A stretch of 64,000 nt of DNA from Wukongibacter sp050859025 (GTDB lineage Bacteria > Bacillota > Clostridia > Peptostreptococcales > Caminicellaceae). Shown here one piece after another: positions 32,701 to 39,468 of the stretch. The stretch lies in assembly GCF_050859025.1 (NCBI RefSeq), contig NZ_CP138200.1, positions 3,844,001-3,908,000 of the forward strand, read 5' to 3'. The position numbers and the translations under genes were made by a program. The notes beneath the pieces are model-generated. The model worked only from the letters and a program-made list of their open reading frames with translations. It was not told where the DNA came from and ran no database searches. The stretch's first letter is position 1, and each line of letters begins with the position of its first letter.

Positions 32701-35700
32701 TTTTTGCATTCCATATAATTTACAGAAAACTCTACCTCTTTGTGTATCTTCTGTACCAATTCTCCATCAATCATTTCAAAGGACGTTCTAAAAGCCTCAT
32801 GTCTCTCGACTAATTTCTTAAAGGCCTGCTCAAATCTAGTAACATCAATGTTACCTTCTATCCACATCATTCCTGCCATATTATAGGCTGTTTTTCTGTT
32901 CTCCAATTGATTCACAATATATAGTCGCTTCTGGGCAGATGACGCAGGATAGTATTCTTTTTCTTCAATTGCCTGTATAAATGAATAGATACTCTCTTTG
33001 GCACTTTTCATATATTGTGCAATTTCTAAAATCGTAGGCATTTTAAACACTTCTCTGAGAGGAATTTCTACGTTAAATTCCTTATGTATTCTTGAAACAA
33101 GACTTGTGGCCTTTAAAGAATGTCCTCCAATCTCAAAGAAATTATCGTTTATGCCTACCCTTTCTACTCCAAGGATTTCTTGCCATAAAGCTGCCAGCTT
33201 TTCCTCTGTCTCATCCCTCGGTGCTACATATTCTACTCCAGTGCGCATATCCTCGTCGGGCTCCGGCAGTGCCTTTCTGTCTACTTTTCCATTCGGTGAT
33301 AAAGGCATTTTTTCTATAGGAACGATATAGGTCGGTATCATATACCCTGGTAAATACTCCTGTAGGTATTCCCTCAGTTCTCCGGCTTTCGTATCGCCTT
33401 CAAACACTATATATCCACATAAGGTTTTCTCTCCCGTAGCTTCTGCTTTATCTACTACTACTGCTTCCTTTACCTTCGGATGCTTCAATATACGGGTTTC
33501 TATTTCCTCAAGCTCTATTCGATGTCCTCGAATTTTTACTTGATAATCCTTTCTTCCATAAAATTCTATATTTCCATCCTCTAGCCAGCGTCCTATGTCT
33601 CCCGTTTTGTATAATCTAACTCCCTTTTCTTCTATAAAGGGATCTTCCAAGAACACTTCCTTTGTTTTTTCTGGATTATTCAAATATCCTCTTCCAACAC
33701 CTATACCCGATACACAGATTTCTCCCTTTACTCCTACTGGGCAAAGCTTCATGTCCTGATCCACAATATATATACTTATGTTCTGAATCGGTTTCCCTAT
33801 TGGTATGCTCTCACCCTTTGGTACCTCTGTCATTGTATGCTGAGTAACGTCGTCGGAGGCCTCTGCTGGTCCATAGGCATTGACTACCTTTGTCTCCTTG
33901 CTTATTTCAAACCACTTCTCTATCAAATCTGGTTTAACCGTCTCCCCGGTTACTAGCAGATATTCCAGCTCCTCAGCTCTTTTCCCTTGTTCTTTCATAT
34001 GCTCTATCATTACCACAAGTACCGACGGTACTACCTCCAGCACCGTAACACCATCTTCTATTATACGGTCTGTGAACTGTCTGACATCTACTACCACTTC
34101 ATTTGGGTAAATCGCAATCCTTGCCCCTATGGTCAGTGCCGCAAAGAACTGCCATACCGATACGTCAAAGCAATGGGATGCATTTTGTGCAACTAAGCTT
34201 GTCTTTGTAATCTTTAGCTCATCTATTTCTGCATGTATATGATTCATCATTCCAAGATGCTCAATCATGGCTCCCTTCGGTCTTCCTGTTGAACCTGAAG
34301 TATATATGACATAGGCAAGACCATTTGTATCAATATCGAGCTCTAGGTTTTCTCCACTCTCCTTTTCTATTTCCTTTTCAGAGGCGTCCAAACAAATCCA
34401 CTGCCCGTCATAGGCATTTTCCAGCTCCGGCGAAGCATACTCTGACAGGCTTAAGATGAATCTGACCTTTGATTCTTCTAATACATTCTCTATCCTTTGC
34501 ATTGGATAGTCTGGGTCTATAGGTATATAGGCTCCTCCCGCCTTCCAAATCCCCAGTATCCCTTCTACTATCAAGGGACTTCTATCTAACAGTACCGCAA
34601 CTGGTTCCTCTTTTTGCAGTCCTGCCTTTACTAAGTAATTTGCTATGCGGTTAGCTTTTTCGTTTATTTGTCCGTAGCTATACTTTTCTCCTTCGAATAG
34701 GATTGCCGTATCATTCGGTGCTTTTTTCGCATGCTCCTCGAACAGATGATGTACTGTCAAGTCTCTATTAAACTCAGCTTTATTACTGTTAAAGTCGTAT
34801 ACAAGCTGCTGCTTTTCTTCCTGCGACAGCATATTGATTTCCGATATCTTCACAGAAGGATTTTCAGCTATCACCTCAAGGATATTGATAAAATGCTTTG
34901 CAATCCTTTCCATTGTTTCTTTGGTAAAAAGTCTAGTACAGTATTCTAGAGTGAAAAGCATTCCTTCTTTTCCTTCAAATGCATCCAGTGAAATATCAAA
35001 TTTGGATATTTTATTTTCAAGCTTGTAAGGTATAAAGTTGAGACTTTGCATTTTGAGTTCTTCTAAAGTCATATTTTGCATTGTAAACATGGTATCAAAC
35101 AGCGGATTCCTGCTCATATCCCTTTGTAGGTTCAGTTTGTCTACCAGTTCTTCAAAGGGATAATCTTGATTTTCATAGGCCTTTATGGCATTTTCCTTTA
35201 CTTCCTGTAAAAATACTTCAAAGGTCTTTTCTCTCCCAGGATAATTTCTCATAGCGAGGGTATTTACAAACATGCCGATGATGTCTTGCAAGTCTGCATG
35301 AGGTCTCCCTGCAATTGGTGAACCTACGATAATATCCTCTTGTCCCGTATATTTGGCAAGAAGGGTTGTATATGCCGCAAGCAGTACCATATACAGAGTT
35401 GCGCCCTTCTCTTTTGCAAGCTTATCCAATTTTTCTGCTAATAATCTATCTATCTCAAAATCTACACTACTTCCTTCAAACTGCTGTACGGAAGGCCTCT
35501 GATAATCCAAGGGCATATCTAATACTGGAATTTCTCCTGCAAATACATCCAACCAATAGTCTTGTTGCTTATTGATAGTACCATTTTCAAACAGCTCCCT
35601 TTGCCATACCGCATAGTCTTTGTACTGTATTCTTAATTCGGATAAATTCTTTTGTTCATACAGTTGGGCAAATTCTCTCAGTAATATATTTATCGAAACC

Positions 35701-38700
35701 CCATCGGATATGATATGGTGCATATCAAGCAGAAGTAAATGACGCTGTTCATCTAGCTTAACAAGTGCTACTCGAAGAAGCGGTGCCTTACTTAAATCAA
35801 AGGGAATAACAAACTCCTTGACAATCTCTTCTACTTTTCCTTCTATAGACTCCATATACTCAACATGGAAATCTACTTTTTGATTTACTTTTTGTACAGA
35901 CTGACCGTCAATCATTTCAAAGGATGTCCTTAAGGATTCGTGACGTTCTATCAGCTTTTGGAATGCTTCCTCTAAACGTATTACATCAATACTACCTTCT
36001 ACGATTACAGCTCCAGCCATGTTATAGGTTATATCCGCCCCCTCCAGCTGATTTAGGATATACAACCTTTTCTGAGCGGAAGACATAGGATAATATTCTT
36101 TTTGCTCTACTGGCTGCACAGCTCCATAGATATTCTTTTCTGCCCCCTTGATAAACTGTGCAATTTGTGCAATGGTTGGTCCCATAAACACTTCCCTCAG
36201 CGGCATTTCTACGTTAAATCCCTTGTGTATCTCCGAAACAAGTCTTGTTGCCCTTAAGGAGTGTCCACCAAGGTTAAAAAAGTTATCCTTTGTTCCTACC
36301 TTTTCTACACCAAGAATCTCCTGCCACAACATCACTAGCTTCTCTTCCACTTCATCGATAGGTGCTATATACTCTACACCAGTGTTAATACTTCCGTCGG
36401 GCTCAGGCAGTGCTTTTCTGTCTATTTTCCCGTTAGCCGTAAGTGGCATTTTTGCGAGCTGTACAAAATATGAAGGAACCATATAGTCTGGTAATTCTTC
36501 CGACAAGTATTCCCTCAGTTTTTCTACTGTAATTGCTTGCTCGGCTACTACATAGGCACAGAGGTATTTGCTGTCTCCTTCCTCTTCTCGTGCCAATACC
36601 AAGGCTTCTTTGACAGATGGATGACCTATGAGCTTCGTCTCTATTTCACCTAGTTCTATTCTGAATCCCCGTATTTTTACTTGATGGTCTATCCTTCCTA
36701 AATACTCCATTTCTCCATTTGAAAGCATCCTTGCAAGGTCTCCTGATCTATATAGCCTTTCCTCTGGCTTATAGGGGTTTGGTACAAACTTTTGTGCTGT
36801 TAGCTCTATATTATTCAAATATCCCCTTGCTACACCTTCTCCTCCGACACAAAGCTCACCGGCCATTCCCACAGGAAGCAGCCTCATGTTCTTGTCCATA
36901 ATATAAGTGTTAAGAGTCGGTATAGGTTTACCGATATTGGAAATATTAGCATCTATCTCATACCCTGTAATTTCCTTAAAGGTAACATGAACCGTTGTTT
37001 CGGTAATACCGTACATGTTAATAAGCCTAGTAGCCGGATACTTTTCATTCCATCCTTTCAGCATTGCAGGTTTTAGCGCTTCTCCACCGAAAATCACATA
37101 TCTTATTGCCAGTTCTTTGCCGCTCTCTTTGAGTTCTTGCTGTGCAAGATGATAAAATGCTGTAGGTGTCTGGTTTAATACCGTCACCTTTTCTCGTCTA
37201 AGCAGCTTTAAATACTCTCCTGTATCCTGGGCTGTAAGCTGAGGTACGATTACTAATTTACCTCCATACAATAAAGCACCATACATCTCCCATACGGAGA
37301 AATCAAAACAGAAGGAGTGGAACATCGTCCATGCATCTTTTTCATTAAAATCAAACTGCATACGGTCATTGAACATCAGCCTCACTACATTACGATGCTC
37401 TATCATTACACCCTTTGGTTTTCCTGTAGTTCCCGACGTGTAAATAATATATGCTAGATTTTCAGGACTGTTGACTCTACTGATATTTGCTCCATCACCG
37501 GTATATAGACTTTCATCATCAATGCACAGGGTTATGCCCTCAAACTCTATTGTATCTTCCAAATCTTTTTGTGTAAGCAATATCCTTGTCTGGCTGTTTT
37601 CCAGCATATAAGTGATTCTGTCTACTGGGTAATGGGGATCAATTGGCAGATAAGCTCCTCCAGCCTTCAAGATTGCCAATGCAGCGATAATCATATCCAT
37701 CGAACGTTCCGTCATGATAGATACGATGCTGTCAGGCATGACTCCCTTGTCTCTTAACACCCTTGACAGTTTGTTTGCTTTTTCATTCAGCTGTCTATAT
37801 GTCAATTTCTTGTCTTGAAATACCACCGCCACATTATCTGGGGTCCTCTCTACCTGTTCTTCAAACAAACCTTGTATAGTCTTTTCTCTCGGATACTCCG
37901 CCCTTGTATCATTGAAATCATATAATAATTTTTCTTTGTCGGAATCCGGAATTATATCTATATTGCATATACTTTCTTGACTCTTTTTTATGACTTCACA
38001 AAATAAATATTCAAAATGTGACATAACATTTTCTATAGGCATATATTCATCAAATATTTCAAACAGATAGTCAAAATTTATTTCTACATCCTGTTCACCA
38101 CTAAATTCTCTTAAAGATAAAGATAATGCCCTTCGTTCACTCTGGTGACTTATCCAAACTGGCTTACGCTCTGTACCTTTAAAACTTTCATTGTCATCAT
38201 GTTTTTCATAAGACAATGAAAGTTCAAACAAGTTCCTTTTATTTTTTTCTTTTTCAAAAACTGTCCTATAGATTTCTCCAGAGGGAAGTTTTTGATGTCT
38301 ATAGCACTTTCTGAGTTCACTTTTAATCTGGTTTAATAATTCCACAAAAGATATATCTTGACCAGCACTTATTTTCAAAGGAATCATATTAACAAAATGT
38401 CCAATCATTTGCTTGTATTCTTTTTTTCTCCTGTTAAGTATCGGAACACCAATAATCATTTCATCGTGATTTCCCATTTTACTAAAATATACAAATAAGA
38501 CACCTAAAACAAAATGAAAAATTGAAGATCCTTGTTCTTGACTAAACTCTACCATTTCATTATATAAAGATCTTTTTATAGTTAAAATCTTTCTTCCACT
38601 TGTAAAGGTACAATCAGGCAATTCTTGCCTGTTGGTCTTTCTGTTGAAAAGCTGTTCGGGAAGCTCCACATACCTTTCTCTCCAAAAGGCTATATCTTTT

Positions 38701-39287
38701 TGATAGACCTTTGATTTTAAATATTCTTGGTCTTCAGGTATAAACTCCATATAGGAAGGTAGTGAATCCCACTGGCTAATTCCCTCCATCAGCATATTAT
38801 AATGATGGACTAATGTTTTAAAAAAAAGTGCATACCCCCACCCATCAATTATCACATGATGTGTTCTACAGAAAAAAAAGTAGTGGTCTTCAGATGCTTT
38901 GAGTAATGCAAACTGAAATAAATCACTATCATATTTAAATAACTTAATAAATTCTTTATTCATCCACTCAACGCAAAGTTCTTTGGAATTTTCAAATTTG
39001 GAAAAATCATAGAAAGGCAGTTCATATTCTATCTGAGGCAATACCTTCTGATAATACTCTTCTCCTTTTTGAATGACACGTAATCGTAGAGTACTCGTCT
39101 CTTGTATTAACATATAAATAGATTTTTGAAAGATTTGACGATCAATTTTTCCTAGTATTTCATAATAGCCACCGGTGTTATAAATGGGACTATCCATATA
39201 TAAACTTTGTTCAAGCCAAATCTCCTTTTGATAGGATGTCAGTGGATATATCATAGTTTCATTTTGACTTATCATATTTTGACTCAT
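23505..39287 (-). CDS. Nonribosomal peptide synthetase 1: starter C domain and five modules
   Basis: A 5260-residue assembly line that starts the peptide. The ATG at 39287 is chosen because AGGTGG lies a few bases upstream; an in-frame GTG three codons earlier overlaps that site. Domain order: starter C, A-T (Thr), C-A-T (Dab-like), C-A-T (Ile), C-A-T (Dab-like), C-A-T (Thr). Carrier serines lie near residues 1008, 2055, 3092, 4138 and 5184; C motifs HHxxxDG near 143, 1190, 2237, 3272 and 4320. The starter C domain (opening PLTSYQKEIWLEQSLY, HHVIIDGWG) resembles those of DhbF/EntF that take an acyl group from a separate carrier, so the peptide is probably N-acylated. No epimerisation, methylation or reductase domain is visible. 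A one-base gap to the next NRPS gene implies coupled translation. Confidence 0.95.
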   Translation of the reverse strand: MSQNMISQNETMIYPLTSYQKEIWLEQSLYMDSPIYNTGGYYEILGKIDRQIFQKSIYMLIQETSTLRLRVIQKGEEYYQKVLPQIEYELPFYDFSKFENSKELCVEWMNKEFIKLFKYDSDLFQFALLKASEDHYFFFCRTHHVIIDGWGYALFFKTLVHHYNMLMEGISQWDSLPSYMEFIPEDQEYLKSKVYQKDIAFWRERYVELPEQLFNRKTNRQELPDCTFTSGRKILTIKRSLYNEMVEFSQEQGSSIFHFVLGVLFVYFSKMGNHDEMIIGVPILNRRKKEYKQMIGHFVNMIPLKISAGQDISFVELLNQIKSELRKCYRHQKLPSGEIYRTVFEKEKNKRNLFELSLSYEKHDDNESFKGTERKPVWISHQSERRALSLSLREFSGEQDVEINFDYLFEIFDEYMPIENVMSHFEYLFCEVIKKSQESICNIDIIPDSDKEKLLYDFNDTRAEYPREKTIQGLFEEQVERTPDNVAVVFQDKKLTYRQLNEKANKLSRVLRDKGVMPDSIVSIMTERSMDMIIAALAILKAGGAYLPIDPHYPVDRITYMLENSQTRILLTQKDLEDTIEFEGITLCIDDESLYTGDGANISRVNSPENLAYIIYTSGTTGKPKGVMIEHRNVVRLMFNDRMQFDFNEKDAWTMFHSFCFDFSVWEMYGALLYGGKLVIVPQLTAQDTGEYLKLLRREKVTVLNQTPTAFYHLAQQELKESGKELAIRYVIFGGEALKPAMLKGWNEKYPATRLINMYGITETTVHVTFKEITGYEIDANISNIGKPIPTLNTYIMDKNMRLLPVGMAGELCVGGEGVARGYLNNIELTAQKFVPNPYKPEERLYRSGDLARMLSNGEMEYLGRIDHQVKIRGFRIELGEIETKLIGHPSVKEALVLAREEEGDSKYLCAYVVAEQAITVEKLREYLSEELPDYMVPSYFVQLAKMPLTANGKIDRKALPEPDGSINTGVEYIAPIDEVEEKLVMLWQEILGVEKVGTKDNFFNLGGHSLRATRLVSEIHKGFNVEMPLREVFMGPTIAQIAQFIKGAEKNIYGAVQPVEQKEYYPMSSAQKRLYILNQLEGADITYNMAGAVIVEGSIDVIRLEEAFQKLIERHESLRTSFEMIDGQSVQKVNQKVDFHVEYMESIEGKVEEIVKEFVIPFDLSKAPLLRVALVKLDEQRHLLLLDMHHIISDGVSINILLREFAQLYEQKNLSELRIQYKDYAVWQRELFENGTINKQQDYWLDVFAGEIPVLDMPLDYQRPSVQQFEGSSVDFEIDRLLAEKLDKLAKEKGATLYMVLLAAYTTLLAKYTGQEDIIVGSPIAGRPHADLQDIIGMFVNTLAMRNYPGREKTFEVFLQEVKENAIKAYENQDYPFEELVDKLNLQRDMSRNPLFDTMFTMQNMTLEELKMQSLNFIPYKLENKISKFDISLDAFEGKEGMLFTLEYCTRLFTKETMERIAKHFINILEVIAENPSVKISEINMLSQEEKQQLVYDFNSNKAEFNRDLTVHHLFEEHAKKAPNDTAILFEGEKYSYGQINEKANRIANYLVKAGLQKEEPVAVLLDRSPLIVEGILGIWKAGGAYIPIDPDYPMQRIENVLEESKVRFILSLSEYASPELENAYDGQWICLDASEKEIEKESGENLELDIDTNGLAYVIYTSGSTGRPKGAMIEHLGMMNHIHAEIDELKITKTSLVAQNASHCFDVSVWQFFAALTIGARIAIYPNEVVVDVRQFTDRIIEDGVTVLEVVPSVLVVMIEHMKEQGKRAEELEYLLVTGETVKPDLIEKWFEISKETKVVNAYGPAEASDDVTQHTMTEVPKGESIPIGKPIQNISIYIVDQDMKLCPVGVKGEICVSGIGVGRGYLNNPEKTKEVFLEDPFIEEKGVRLYKTGDIGRWLEDGNIEFYGRKDYQVKIRGHRIELEEIETRILKHPKVKEAVVVDKAEATGEKTLCGYIVFEGDTKAGELREYLQEYLPGYMIPTYIVPIEKMPLSPNGKVDRKALPEPDEDMRTGVEYVAPRDETEEKLAALWQEILGVERVGINDNFFEIGGHSLKATSLVSRIHKEFNVEIPLREVFKMPTILEIAQYMKSAKESIYSFIQAIEEKEYYPASSAQKRLYIVNQLENRKTAYNMAGMMWIEGNIDVTRFEQAFKKLVERHEAFRTSFEMIDGELVQKIHKEVEFSVNYMECKKEDLEDIAEGFVMPFDLSKAPLLRVSLVKIEDDKHLMMVDMHHIISDGISMDIFVREFTSLYEGKELGNLRIQYKDYAVWQKEFYEQEIIKKQEEYWLKVFEEEAPILNMITDYIRPTLQSFEGSQMSIKIGTEYIERLDRMAKEKGVTRYMILLAAYTALLSKWTGQQDILVGSPIAGRPHGDLENIIGMFVNTLVMRNYPEGEKTFDEFLKEVKENALKAYENQDYPFEELVEKLQIKADMGRNPLFDTVFVLQNTDNEVLEVEGLKFAPYNTELNVSKFDLTLNAVESKDSIEFCFEYCTKLFKKETIQRFAQHFMNLLEKIMTYPEIKIKDIDLLTEEEKNMLLYEFNNIEAHYPKKKTINALFEEQVEKTPNNVAVVYKDEQLTYAELNEKSNRLARVLRDYNIGADCTAGIMIERSIEMIVGILAILKAGGAYLPIDPGYPLQRIKYMLKDSRVKLLLTKKDLEKEMDSEIKTLYLDDESLYQGEGANLEHINDEGSLAYIIYTSGSTGTPKGNLTKHSNIMGVVKNTNYIEITEQDTLLQLSNYAFDGSTFDIYGALINGAKLVLVDKETVLDIKELAGVIEKNGITVTFMTTALFNMLIDVNMECFKNIRKVLFGGERVSVAHVRKALDYMGSGRIIHVYGPTETTVYATYYFVDNIGKDVLTIPIGKPLSNTKLYVLDKDNRLQPVGVAGELCISGDGLSKGYLNRPELTNEKFVPNPFLTGQKMYRTGDLVRWLSDGNIEFLGRIDQQVKIRGFRIELGEIELQLLKHTSVREAVVMDRKDMGGNKYLSAYIVSDKKVMASELRDYLRKDMPDYMVPSYFMQLEKMPLTSNGKIDRKALPKPDGSINSGVEYVAPVGEVEEKLVLLWQEILGVEKVGTKDNFFDLGGHSLRATRLVSDIHKEFNVEMPLREVFMGPTIAQIAQYIKGAEKNIYGSVQPAKQKEYYPMSSAQKRLYILTQLEGADTSYNMAGGVIVEGSIDVIRLEEAFQKLIERHESLRTSFEMIDGQPVQKVSEKVDFHVEYIEAVEGKVEDIVKKFVKPFDLSKAPLLRITLVKLDNQHLLLFDMHHIISDGVSMSILLREFAELYEGKDLPELRIQYKDYAVWQSELFENGTIKKQQDYWLNTFAGEIPVLDMPLDYQRPSVQKFEGSSIDFEIDRLLVEKLDKLAKEKGATMYMVLLAAYTSLLSKYTGQEEIVVGSPIAGRPHSDLQDIIGMFVNTLAMRNYPKREKTFEKFLQEVKENALKAYENQDYPFEELVDKLNLKRDMSRNPLFDTMFTLQNADSGEREVKDLNFKPWRLEERVSKFDISLDAFEGKEGMLFTLEYCTRLFTKETMERIAKHFINILEVIAENPSVKISEIDMLSEKEKQQLVYDFNSNKAEFNRDFTVHHLFEEHAKKAPNDTAIIFEGEKYSYGQINEKANRIANYLVKAGLQREEPVAVLLDRSPRIVEGILGIWKAGGTYIPIDPDYPMQRIENVLEESKVRFILSLSEYASPELENAYDGQWICLDTLEEEIEKESGENLELDIDTNGLAYVIYTSGSTGRPKGAMIEHLGMMNHIHAEIDELKITKTSLVAQNASHCFDVSVWQFFAALTIGARIAIYPNEVVVDVRQFTDRIIEDGVTVLEVVPSVLVVMIEHMKEQGKRAEELKYLLVTGETVKADLIEKWFEISKETKVVNAYGPAEASDDVTQHTMTEVPKGESIPIGKPIQNISIYIVDQDMKLCPVGVKGEICVSGIGVGRGYLNNPEKTKEVFMEDPFIEEKGVRLYKTGDIGRWLENGNIEFYGRKDYQVKIRGHRIELEEIETRILKHPKVKEAVVVDKAEATGEKTLCGYIVFEGGTKAGELREYLQEYLPGYMIPTYIVPIEKMPLSSNGKVDRKALPEPDEDMRTGVEYVAPRDETEEKLAVLWQEILGVERVGINDNFFEIGGHSLKATNLVSRIHKEFNVEVPLAEVFKLKTLKALAECIKKAETSIYASIEPVEEKEYYMASSAQKRLYILSRFEDVGTGYNMPTAMIIEGSLDIKRLEDTFKALINRHETLRTSFGMLEDEVVQKVHHDWKFEVVYTENSHQSIDEMMKSFVRPFDLSEPPLLRVELVKQGENRHVLLMDIHHIISDGVSESILVEEFNRLYRGEELEVLPLQYRDYAHWQNNLLKSDVMKKQEDYWFKVFEEEIPVLNMPTDYQRPAMQSFEGESIIFEVDNELTERIKKLAVKEGATMFMVLLAAYNTMLSKYTGQEDIVVGTPIAGRPHADLRNIIGMFLNTLAIRNYPEGKKTFKEFLKEVKENALKAYENQDYQFEELVEKLDIRRDMSRNPLFDTVLVLQNTENNMLEAEGLKITPYSSELNIAKFDLTLRGIELEDKISFDLEYCTKLFKKETVESIAKHFIKVLKQITKHDEICLEDIDMLTQEERGKLLYDFNNTQAEYPRSKTIQELFEQQVEKVPDHVAVVSEDKQLTYRELNEKANQVARILRDKGVEQDKIVGIMINRSVEMIIGILGILKAGGAYLPIDPEYPEDRIQYMLEDSGTGILLTQKDAREKAIFEGDIILLDDERIYAGSSDNLEVINKPDSLAYIIYTSGTTGKPKGVMIEHKNVVGLMFNDKIQFDFNQNDIWTMFHSYSFDFSVWEMYGALLYGGKLIVVSRDTARDSREYLNLLKREQVTILNQTPSAFYRLVEEELSYKEAGLAVRYVIFGGEALQPAMLKGFKERYTSTKLINMYGITETTVHVTYKEITMEEIESNISNIGVPIPTLTTYVMDKNMKLLPLGIAGELCVGGDGVARGYLNRTELTAEKFVSNPYKENERLYRSGDLVRRLANGEMEYLGRIDRQVKIRGFRIELGEIQAVLRQHPAIKEAVVLARSQKSGEQLKRLVAYVVRQGDEKPSDSLLRQFLREQLPDYMIPSIFITIEAIPLTSNGKVNTGALPEPDGGRLNREENYVAPQTEREKLLAEIWANVLELDKVGIHDNFFDIGGDSILSIKIVAQAKARGYSVSVKQLFQYVTIHELAEQISEYRDLEVAVTAEDTTQAFGLLSAEDSAKLFKNSHKRGE
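26735..29859 (-). other. Module 4 (C-A-T), predicted 2,4-diaminobutyrate
   Basis: C domain HHIISDG near residue 3272, A3 motif near 3741, carrier GGHSLKAT near 4138. The pocket D-V-W-E-L-T-A-D-D-K is the same as in modules 2 and 7. The C domain and the preceding carrier are also close copies of those of module 2, so the duplicated unit between modules 2 and 4 extends beyond the A domain to roughly 3 kb. Confidence 0.65.
26810..28757. repeat. Dab-module DNA repeat, copy 2 (module 4)
   Basis: Nearly identical to the copies at 17305-19255 and 33065-35010. At the upper end it stays close to the module 2 copy past 28757 into the C domain, while the module 7 copy diverges earlier. It carries some private changes, for example around 28117-28135. 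Limits are approximate. Confidence 0.85.
29860..32969 (-). other. Module 3 (C-A-T), predicted Ile
   Basis: C domain HHIISDG near residue 2237, A3 motif YIIYTSGSTGTPKG near 2701, carrier GGHSLRAT near 3092. The pocket reads D-G-F-F-L-G-V-V-Y-K, the established isoleucine code seen in bacitracin synthetase. Val or allo-Ile are possible alternatives. This is the only A domain in the cluster without a close sibling. Confidence 0.8.
32970..36129 (-). other. Module 2 (C-A-T), predicted 2,4-diaminobutyrate
   Basis: C domain HHIISDG near residue 1190, A3 motif YVIYTSGSTGRPKG near 1659, carrier GGHSLKAT near 2055. The pocket is D-V-W-E-L-T-A-D-D-K, acidic and shared with modules 4 and 7. It follows the Thr starter module, so Dab would be residue 2. 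Confidence 0.65.
33065..35010. repeat. Dab-module DNA repeat, copy 3 (module 2)
   Basis: About 1.95 kb almost identical to the module 4 and module 7 copies. At sampled sites it matches the copy in the other gene (module 7) better than the one in its own gene. Short reads could not place these three copies uniquely, so the assembly here deserves a check. Limits are approximate. Confidence 0.85.
36130..39287 (-). other. Module 1 (starter C-A-T), predicted Thr
   Basis: Starter C domain from about residue 12 to 445 with HHVIIDGWG at 143-151. A domain from about 470 with YIIYTSGTTGKPKG near 612 and pocket D-F-W-N-I-G-M-V-H-K (threonine). Carrier LGGHSLRATRL near 1008. A C domain before the first A domain implies that an acyl group is joined to Thr1. 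No acyl ligase, aryl ligase or free carrier protein lies in the window, so the acyl donor must come from elsewhere. Confidence 0.8.
36720..37810. repeat. Thr adenylation-domain DNA repeat, copy in module 1
   Basis: Closely matches 14700-15790 in the other NRPS gene, including third-codon positions over long runs. Identity falls off towards the carrier domain and in the upstream C domain, which differs in type. The exchanged unit was therefore mainly the adenylation core. Limits are approximate. Confidence 0.75.
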
Positions 39288-39468
39288 AAATTCCACCTCA
39301 TTTTAATCATATCTGTATTTTGAAAAATATCATTTACGAAAATAAATTCCTTTATATAAGCACTAATACTATTTAAATAAATTGCATAATTACCTTGGCC
39401 TATGCAACCCATCCAAACCTTAATTATGCAATTTACTCATTTATAAAATACAATATATTCTCTACTAA

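Noticed and set aside
17305..35010. Repeats as a CRISPR array or transposon
   Set aside because: They are kilobase blocks in frame inside NRPS genes and encode domains; no short repeat-spacer pattern or transposase.
10229..39287. Many plus-strand open frames of 60-196 codons across the NRPS genes
   Set aside because: They are antisense shadows of conserved NRPS domains, recur in the same register wherever domains repeat, and lack ribosome binding sites and recognisable products.
36130..39287. Catecholate siderophore synthetase, suggested by the DhbF-like starter domain and Thr code
   Set aside because: No 2,3-dihydroxybenzoate genes, aryl carrier or siderophore uptake genes in the cluster, and nine modules with Dab do not fit.
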